Shown one piece after another: positions 1-4,611 of a DNA stretch of 8,373 nt. The stretch lies in NCBI GenBank assembly GCA_947454295.1, contig CANGMO010000083.1, positions 1 to 8,373 on the forward strand. Reading direction: 5' to 3'. Made by a program: the position numbers and the translations under genes. Source of the stretch: Verrucomicrobiota bacterium (GTDB taxonomy: Bacteria > Verrucomicrobiota > Verrucomicrobiia > Limisphaerales > UBA9464). Every line of letters starts with the position of its first letter. Positions within the stretch are counted from its first letter, which is position 1. The notes under the pieces are model-generated. The model saw only the letters and a program-made list of their open reading frames with translations, made no database searches and had not been told where the DNA came from.

Positions 1-1
1 C

Positions 2-700
2 ACGCTGACGCTGGCCGCCGAGCGGATCGAGGGCGACCACCGGATCGCTCCGGGCGGGTTCGTCCGGGTGTCGGTGCGGGACACGGGATGCGGCATGGAC
101 GAGACGACGATGCGTCGCGTGTTCGAGCCGTTCTTCACGACCAAGGAGCCGGGCAAGGGGACCGGCCTGGGGCTCGCTTCGGCGTACGGGATTCTGGTTC
201 AGCACAATGGTTGGATTGAGGTCTCCAGTCGGGAGGGGGTGGGAAGTGAATTTCGTGTGCACCTTCCGGTGACCCGCGGCCGTGCGGCGCCGGTGCAGTC
301 CCTGGGGCAACCCGCGGCGTTGGGCGGTCGCGAGTCGATCCTGTTCGTTGAGATCGACAATCATTTGCGCTGGGTGGTGACCAAGAGCCTGGAGCGGCTG
401 GGATACGGAGTGATTGCGGCGGCCGATCCCCTTGGGGCGATGCAGCAGTGGGAGGCGTGCGATGGCGCGGTGGATCTCCTGCTGGCCAGCATGGTGATGC
501 CAGGAGGGCTCACCGGCCTGGATTTGGCGGAAAAGCTCCGCGCCGTGCGGCCCGAGCTGCGCGTTATCCTTTCGATCAGCCACGCCTCCGAGATCCACAG
601 TCTGAGTTACCGGCGCCCCGAAACGATGGAGTATCTCTCGAAGCCCTATTCCATCGACGCCCTTTCCAAGGCGGTCCGGGGATGCCTCGACCGGGCGTAA
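2..700 (+). CDS. Hybrid sensor histidine kinase, C-terminal part (HATPase_c plus pseudo-receiver); 5' end outside the window
   Basis: The frame is open from base 2, so the true start lies to the left. The first visible part is the end of a histidine-kinase ATP-binding domain: G1 box DTGCGM, F box FEPFFTTKE and G2 box GTGLGLA (from about base 77 to 180), followed by the usual HNGWIEVSSREGVGSEFRVHLP ending of the fold, in two pieces around base 200-275. A linker of about 20 residues leads to a CheY-like receiver (about 335-690) starting ESILFVEID. The receiver keeps the serine of the switch position (ILSIS) and the lysine (SKPYS), but the site of phosphorylation, normally D in LLLTDVVMP, is Ser here (LLLASMVMP, codon 488-490), and the acidic pocket reads VEID instead of VEDE. 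The kinase should autophosphorylate on a histidine outside the window. The receiver is unlikely to accept phosphate in the normal way. Input domain and target are unknown; the family resembles the large PAS-containing hybrid kinases. Identification is firm, signal unknown. Confidence 0.93.
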   Translation, partial: TLTLAAERIEGDHRIAPGGFVRVSVRDTGCGMDETTMRRVFEPFFTTKEPGKGTGLGLASAYGILVQHNGWIEVSSREGVGSEFRVHLPVTRGRAAPVQSLGQPAALGGRESILFVEIDNHLRWVVTKSLERLGYGVIAAADPLGAMQQWEACDGAVDLLLASMVMPGGLTGLDLAEKLRAVRPELRVILSISHASEIHSLSYRRPETMEYLSKPYSIDALSKAVRGCLDRA

Positions 701-765
701 TTTTCCCGAGAAAGCCCAGCGGCAGCCGCAGCTTCGGGGCGGTGCGGCCAAACCAAGCGGTCGCA

Positions 766-829
766 CGGAGCGTCGTGCTTTGGTCTTTTCGGATTCGATC
801 CACTTCGCAAGCAAGATGCCGGCGCTCCG
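766..829 (+). repeat. Dispersed intergenic repeat, short copy
   Basis: This stretch shares ordered blocks with 7724-7874. The 12-mer cggagcgtcgtg is identical (766-777 and 7724-7735). Bases 790-829 align without gaps to 7835-7874 with 29 of 40 identities, including gatgccggcgctccg against gatgccggccctccg (14 of 15). The middle, about 87 nt in the other copy, is missing here, so this looks like an internally deleted or degraded copy. Both copies lie in intergenic DNA. From general memory, similar GC-rich elements with GATGCCGGCGCTCC-like ends are common between genes in Pedosphaera-like Verrucomicrobiota; that link is unverified. Confidence 0.6.
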
Positions 830-914
830 GGATGGTGGAGTGAGACGGCGGCGTGCGGACCGTTCGCGGAAAGAAAACGTTGGCGGAGGGGGTAAGGCTT
901 CGCATCGTCGGGCT

Positions 915-929
915 CGGCGAATTTCGCCG
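915..929. promoter_or_regulatory. Perfect 15-nt palindrome before the antiporter start
   Basis: Seven-base arms cggcgaa and ttcgccg flank a single central t, and the palindrome ends 4 nt before the ATG at 934. It could be a protein-binding site or form a small hairpin that hides the start region, or it may be chance in GC-rich DNA. It also lies within the reading frame if the upstream GTG start at 853 were used, which lowers its weight as a regulatory site. Confidence 0.25.
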
Positions 930-933
930 CTGC

Positions 934-2673
934 ATGCACGAACTCATTCGCGACATCGCCCTCGGCATCGGTTCGGCCTGGCTGCTGGGAGTGGTGGCCC
1001 AGTGGCTGCGGCAGCCGCCGCTGCTCGCCTATCTGGTCGGCGGATTCCTCATCGGGCCCTCGGTTCTCGGTTGGATTCGGGATGGCGAGGCCATCGGCAC
1101 CATTTCCGAACTCGGTCTGATCTTCCTGCTCTTCATGATCGGTCTGGAGATCGACCTGAAGAAGATCGTCGCGGCCGGGAAGTCGATCACCGTCACGGCG
1201 CTGGTCCAGATCGTAGGCGGCACGTTGATCGGAATCGTTGCATTTCGCCTGTGCGGCTTTCCGCTGGGCGCCGGGAAAGGCTGGGATGCCCTCTATCTGG
1301 CGATCGCCGCCGCCCTCAGCAGCACGGTCATCATCGTCAAGGTGCTCTACGATCAGCACGAGCTGGATACCGTGGCGGGGCGCGTGACTCTGGGTGTGCT
1401 GGTTTTGCAGGACCTGTTCGCGATCCTCTTTCTCGCGGTGCAGCCCAGTCTCGATCACCTGGAACTATCGGTGCTCGGCATGTCGCTGCTCCGGGTGATT
1501 GTGCTGGTGGTTTCGGCGCTCGCGGTAAGCCGCTACGTGCTGCCGAAGCTGTTTCATCGCGTGGCGCGGCTGCCGGAGCTGGTGCTGGTGGGGGCGCTGG
1601 CGTGGTGTTTTCTGGTGGGTGAACTGGGGGAGCGTCTCCACCTCTCCCGGGAAATGGGCGCCCTGATCGCCGGGGTGGCGCTGTCCACGTTTCCCTATGC
1701 GCTGGATGTCACGGCCAAGGTCACCAGCCTCCGGGATTTCTTCGTCACTCTCTTTTTCGTCGGGCTGGGGCTGAAGATTCCAATGCCCACCGGGGCCGTG
1801 GTCCTGCTGGCGGTGGGCATCGCAGGATTCACGGTGGTGAGCCGCTTCCTCACGACCTTCACCCCGCTGTACCGGATGAACTCCGGCCTGCGGTTGAGTC
1901 TGTTGCCGGCGATCTACCTCGCGCAGATCAGCGAGTTCTCCTTGGTGGTGCTGGAGCTCGGTGTGAAGTCGAAGCACGTCTCGGAGCGGACCGCCGCCGC
2001 CGTGCCGCTGGCGTTTGTGGGGTTGGCGGTGCTGTCCACCTTTGGCATGGCGCGCTCCGGGTCGCTGGTACGGGGGATGATTCCGCGTCTGAAGCGGTGG
2101 GGGCTTGCGGATCTCGACGACGGCCGGACGCAAACGTTGCGGCGTCATGAGGTCGCGAGCGGTCAGCACGCCGGGTCCCGCATCGTGATCCTGGGGTTTT
2201 TCCGCAGCGCCAGCTCGCTGCTGGAGGAACTCACGCGACACGCGCCCGATTTGCTGCCTTCGGTGACCGTGGTGGACTTCAATCCGCAGGTGCACGAGGC
2301 GCTGCGCCAGCGGGGCGTGCGGGCCATCTACGGCGACATCAGCCAGCGGGACACCCTCGCCCACGCGGGGATTGGCCTGGCGCAGGTCATCGTCTGCACG
2401 CTTCCCGACAGTTTGTTAAAGGGAACATCCAACGAGAAACTGGTGCGGCAGCTGCGTGAATTGAATCCGACGGCACGCATCATTGCGCCCGCCGAACTGC
2501 TGGTCGACGTGGCCAGGCTGCGCGCGGCCGGGGCCGACTACGTGAGTCTTCCGCGATTGGAGCAGGCCGTGGATCTCTGCGAGGCGGTTCGCGCCGCGGA
2601 AGAAGGGCTGCTGGGGGACAAGCAGGAGGCGCTGGAGGAACAGCTGCGTCAGCGGCGCGAGGTGCTGGGGTAG
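934..2673 (+). CDS. Kef/CPA2-type monovalent cation:proton antiporter with RCK (TrkA-N) domain
   Basis: An inner-membrane antiporter expected to exchange K+ or Na+ for protons, serving ion and pH homeostasis. The 579-residue product starts MHELIRDIALGIG and has about 12-13 hydrophobic segments over residues 1-385. Family motifs are GPSVLG (41-46), FMIGLEIDL (67-75), ALSSTVIIVK (127-136), the QD pair (159-160) typical of Kef-like members, GALIAGVALS (242-251), FFVGLG (274-279) and QISEFSLVV (331-339). After a linker, residues about 415-555 form a Rossmann-like RCK_N domain with VVDFN (446-450), YGDISQRDTL (466-475) and VIVCTLPD. The usual GxGxxG loop is GFFRSA (421-426), so the nucleotide loop is atypical. 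There is no RCK_C domain; the tail is charged and helical. The frame is open back to a GTG at 853, adding 27 residues, but family alignment favours the ATG at 934. No clear Shine-Dalgarno sequence. Ion specificity cannot be told. Confidence 0.92.
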   Translation: MHELIRDIALGIGSAWLLGVVAQWLRQPPLLAYLVGGFLIGPSVLGWIRDGEAIGTISELGLIFLLFMIGLEIDLKKIVAAGKSITVTALVQIVGGTLIGIVAFRLCGFPLGAGKGWDALYLAIAAALSSTVIIVKVLYDQHELDTVAGRVTLGVLVLQDLFAILFLAVQPSLDHLELSVLGMSLLRVIVLVVSALAVSRYVLPKLFHRVARLPELVLVGALAWCFLVGELGERLHLSREMGALIAGVALSTFPYALDVTAKVTSLRDFFVTLFFVGLGLKIPMPTGAVVLLAVGIAGFTVVSRFLTTFTPLYRMNSGLRLSLLPAIYLAQISEFSLVVLELGVKSKHVSERTAAAVPLAFVGLAVLSTFGMARSGSLVRGMIPRLKRWGLADLDDGRTQTLRRHEVASGQHAGSRIVILGFFRSASSLLEELTRHAPDLLPSVTVVDFNPQVHEALRQRGVRAIYGDISQRDTLAHAGIGLAQVIVCTLPDSLLKGTSNEKLVRQLRELNPTARIIAPAELLVDVARLRAAGADYVSLPRLEQAVDLCEAVRAAEEGLLGDKQEALEEQLRQRREVLG

Positions 2674-2683
2674 GGTGGGGGCA

Positions 2684-2695
2684 AGTCGAAGGTCG
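2684..2695 (+). repeat. Single unit of the TCGAAGG/TCGAAAG heptamer repeat
   Basis: The 12-mer agtcgaaggtcg here is identical to 4582-4593 at the edge of the four-unit array. It sits in the 39-nt gap between the convergent antiporter and MocR genes, 11 nt after the antiporter stop. Both occurrences are next to gene 3' ends. No terminator hairpin is visible in this gap. Confidence 0.45.
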
Positions 2696-2712
2696 TTTGC
2701 GCCAAGGAGGGC

Positions 2713-4191
2713 CTAGCGGCTTAGTTTTTCGGCGATCTGGCCGACGCGGGTGACGGCGCGTTCGATGGTGTCCGACCACGGGGCACCGCAGCTCAGACGG
2801 ATGAAGTTTTGATACTGGCGCGTGGCGGAGAAGATGGGGCCCGGGGCGACGGTGATTTTCTCCTTCAGCGCCAGTTCGACAAGTTCCAGGGAATCCACCT
2901 GCGGCAGCAGTTCCACCCAGAGGACCCATCCGCCATTGGGCCGCGTGACCTTTGTGCCTTCCGGAAAACTGGCCGCAACGGCCTGTTGGTAGAGCGCCAA
3001 CTGGGAGGCATAGGCGCGCCGGATACGGCGCATGTGATGGTCGTAGCCGCCGTTGGCGAGGAAGTCGGCGATGGCGAACTGCGGCAGGGTGGCGGTCGCG
3101 ACCGAGGTGATGAACTTCAACTCGCGCACGCGCTCGAAAAAGCGTCCGGGTGCGATCCAACCCACGCGGTAGCCCGGGGCGAGCGTCTTGCCAAACGAGT
3201 TGCAAGTCAGGACCAGCCCCTGCTGGTCGAAGGCCTTGGCGACTTTGGGGCGTTCCCGGTCGAAGGTGATATCCCCGAATACATCGTCCTCAATCAAGGG
3301 AATGCCGCGCCGCCCGAGCAGCTCGACCAGCGCGGCCTTCTTCCAGTCCGGCATGCAGCTGCCGAGCGGATTGCTGTAGTTGAGGGTAAACAGACAGGCG
3401 CGGATGCGGCACGAGTCGAGGCGACGCTCGAGCTCCTCGAGACAAACGCCCTCGCGGGGGAAGGTCGGAATCTCGCACGCCTTCAGCCCCAGGTGCTCGA
3501 TCATCTGGAGGCTGCCGTAGTAGGCGGGGGACTCGATGGCGACCGTGTCCCCAGGCTGGGTCACGGCGCGCAGGGCCAGGCCGATGGCCTCCTGGCATCC
3601 GCCGCGAATCACCAACTCGTCGGGCGACAACGAGCACCCGGCGGCCATGGCTCGCCGCGCAATCTGAACCCGCAATTCGCGTTCGCCCTGAGGAAACGGA
3701 CACTGGTCGGCAACCGGCGCGTGGCGGCGAGCCGCGGCGCTTAGGCAGCGGTTCAATGCCGCCGTGGGCAGCAGGTCGGGATTTGGCGAGGCGTTGCCAA
3801 GACTGACATACCGGTCCTCTGGACGACTCTGGGCCACACGCACCAGTGGGGAATACATCACTCGCATGACCAGCTCGGTCACGTTGACCTTCGTGCTCCG
3901 CGCTGTCGGGCGGCTGATGTCGGGTTCCGCCGGCGGCTTCCAGGCCTGGGGGCGAACGTAGTACCCGGATTGCGGACGGGCTTCGAGCAGGCCCCGGTTT
4001 TCCAGCAGACGATAGGCTTGAATCGCCGTGGTGATGCTCACCTGCTCCTGCTGGCTCATTCGTCGCACCGAGGGCACACGATCCCCGGCCCGCAGGGTGC
4101 CATGCTCGATCAGCGAACCGATCCGGAAGGCCACAGATTCATAGAGATGTTCGCCTTCGGCTCCGGCCGGGCGGACGGGGATCCTCTTCAT
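2713..4191 (-). CDS. MocR-type transcriptional regulator (GntR winged helix fused to aminotransferase class I/II-like domain)
   Basis: A 492-residue cytoplasmic regulator that should bind pyridoxal 5'-phosphate (PLP) and DNA. Residues about 15-80 are a GntR-type winged helix (LRAGDRVPSVRRMSQQ, then TAIQAYRLLENRGLLEARPQSGYYV). A linker of about 45 residues leads to a fold-type I aminotransferase-like domain, about 127-490. PLP-site residues are visible: N274 in NYSNPLG, the acidic pair in IEDDVF (301-303), the Schiff-base lysine K335 in SFGKTLAPGYRVGW, and R465 in FIRLSCG, which in true aminotransferases binds substrate carboxylate. The intact site suggests PLP or a PLP-amino acid adduct is the effector, as in PdxR and GabR. 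No pyridoxal, GABA, taurine or transporter operon is adjacent, so the target cannot be inferred; autoregulation is plausible from repeats upstream. The start ATG gives the expected N-terminus; no strong ribosome binding site precedes it. A plain aminotransferase is excluded by the N-terminal domain. Confidence 0.93.
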   Translation of the reverse strand: MKRIPVRPAGAEGEHLYESVAFRIGSLIEHGTLRAGDRVPSVRRMSQQEQVSITTAIQAYRLLENRGLLEARPQSGYYVRPQAWKPPAEPDISRPTARSTKVNVTELVMRVMYSPLVRVAQSRPEDRYVSLGNASPNPDLLPTAALNRCLSAAARRHAPVADQCPFPQGERELRVQIARRAMAAGCSLSPDELVIRGGCQEAIGLALRAVTQPGDTVAIESPAYYGSLQMIEHLGLKACEIPTFPREGVCLEELERRLDSCRIRACLFTLNYSNPLGSCMPDWKKAALVELLGRRGIPLIEDDVFGDITFDRERPKVAKAFDQQGLVLTCNSFGKTLAPGYRVGWIAPGRFFERVRELKFITSVATATLPQFAIADFLANGGYDHHMRRIRRAYASQLALYQQAVAASFPEGTKVTRPNGGWVLWVELLPQVDSLELVELALKEKITVAPGPIFSATRQYQNFIRLSCGAPWSDTIERAVTRVGQIAEKLSR

Positions 4192-4221
4192 GATGGCGGA
4201 ACCTAGCGGGAATTGACGGCC

Positions 4222-4260
4222 GGTACAGTCACAGTCCGCGCCGGGAACGAGGGGTACAGT
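4222..4260 (-). promoter_or_regulatory. Candidate MocR operator: direct repeats of ACTGTACC
   Basis: Two identical octamers ggtacagt (4222-4229 and 4253-4260; ACTGTACC on the gene's strand) lie 31 bp apart, close to three helical turns, 31 to 69 nt upstream of the MocR start. A further partial unit, cacagt, follows the first copy (4230-4235). MocR-family regulators such as GabR are known to bind spaced direct repeats upstream of genes, which fits a self-regulatory site. This is inference; no promoter elements were firmly placed. Confidence 0.45.
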
Positions 4261-4267
4261 TTGTCAC

Positions 4268-4292
4268 GGTCAGCCAACTGTCATGGTTGACC
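4268..4292. promoter_or_regulatory. Imperfect inverted repeat upstream of the MocR gene
   Basis: Arms ggtcagcca (4268-4276) and tggttgacc (4284-4292) pair at 8 of 9 positions, the exception being a G-T, around a 7-nt spacer. It lies 8 nt beyond the distal direct repeat. It may be an operator for the MocR gene or for a transcript running rightward. A 16-codon mini-ORF (ATG 4283 to TAG 4328-4330, MVDHFRRWICEDCGR) starts within it; I cannot tell whether that is translated. Confidence 0.3.
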
Positions 4293-4343
4293 ATTTCCGC
4301 CGCTGGATCTGTGAGGACTGCGGAAGGTAGCGACACTGTCGCC

Positions 4344-4583
4344 ATGAAAACTGCAGCGCAGAGCGGCTCGTCCTTTCCACGAAACTCCGGCCGGTTGATT
4401 TCGAGACCTTACCCGGGAACCCGGCTCTGTCGGGAGCGGATGAACGCCCTTGTGGCGACACGGGCTCCCAGGTCCTGGCAGGCGACGTTCGAACAGGCGG
4501 GACCGGACCTGGCGTGGTTAATCCTGTGGCTGACCTCGTGGGCGGGTTTGGCGGAGTGTGTGAGGGAGTGGGTGGCGAATTAG
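4344..4583 (+). CDS. Possible small hypothetical protein (79 residues)
   Basis: An ATG-initiated frame encodes MKTAAQSGSSFPRNSG..., with a tryptophan-rich, partly hydrophobic end (DLAWLILWLTSWAGLAECV) that could be one membrane helix. About 59 of 79 codons end in G or C, mildly favouring coding, more so in the second half. A GGAAGG run at 4322-4327 lies 16 nt before the ATG and a perfect 13-nt palindrome (gcgaca-c-tgtcgc, 4330-4342) separates them. The frame stays open leftward to a TTG at 4287. I do not recognise the protein. It could equally be non-coding DNA, a gene remnant, or part of a dispersed element. It converges on the propeller gene. Confidence 0.33.
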   Translation: MKTAAQSGSSFPRNSGRLISRPYPGTRLCRERMNALVATRAPRSWQATFEQAGPDLAWLILWLTSWAGLAECVREWVAN

Positions 4584-4611
4584 TCGAAGGTCGAAAGTCG
4601 AAAGTCGAAGG
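4584..4611. repeat. Heptamer tandem repeat, four units
   Basis: Four 7-bp units in a row: TCGAAGG, TCGAAAG, TCGAAAG, TCGAAGG, the outer pair alike and the inner pair alike. The array starts right after the TAG of the small ORF and ends directly at the stop codon of the propeller gene (4612-4614). Read on the minus strand, three units would encode the FDFRLST pattern with a 21-bp period. It resembles the short tandemly repeated repetitive sequences known from cyanobacteria and other genomes; copy number is likely to vary between strains. Confidence 0.8.

Larger units (their letters stand above)
701..933. other. Intergenic region between kinase and antiporter
   Basis: No credible gene is visible. 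The stretch contains a short, apparently decayed copy of a dispersed repeat (766-829) and a palindrome just ahead of the antiporter start. A purine-rich GGAGGGGG-like run near 885-892 is too far (about 40 nt) from the ATG at 934 to act as its ribosome binding site. Weak GC-rich inverted repeats after the kinase stop (gccgc near 725 with gcggc near 745) have no following T run, so I do not call a terminator. I could not pick a convincing -35/-10 promoter for the antiporter. Confidence 0.6.

Noticed and set aside
853..933. GTG start for the antiporter adding 27 residues
   Set aside because: The extra residues do not fit the family N-terminus, while MHELIRDIALGIG at 934 does; not fully excluded.
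1465..2364. Minus-strand frame of 299 codons
   Set aside because: Antisense shadow of the antiporter gene; composition is Gln/His/Arg/Pro-rich as expected from the reverse strand.
2674..2712. Shared terminator between the convergent antiporter and MocR genes
   Set aside because: No stable hairpin followed by a T run on either strand is visible in the 39-nt gap.
2809..3744. Plus-strand frame of 311 codons
   Set aside because: Antisense shadow of the MocR gene, whose motifs and length are complete on the other strand.
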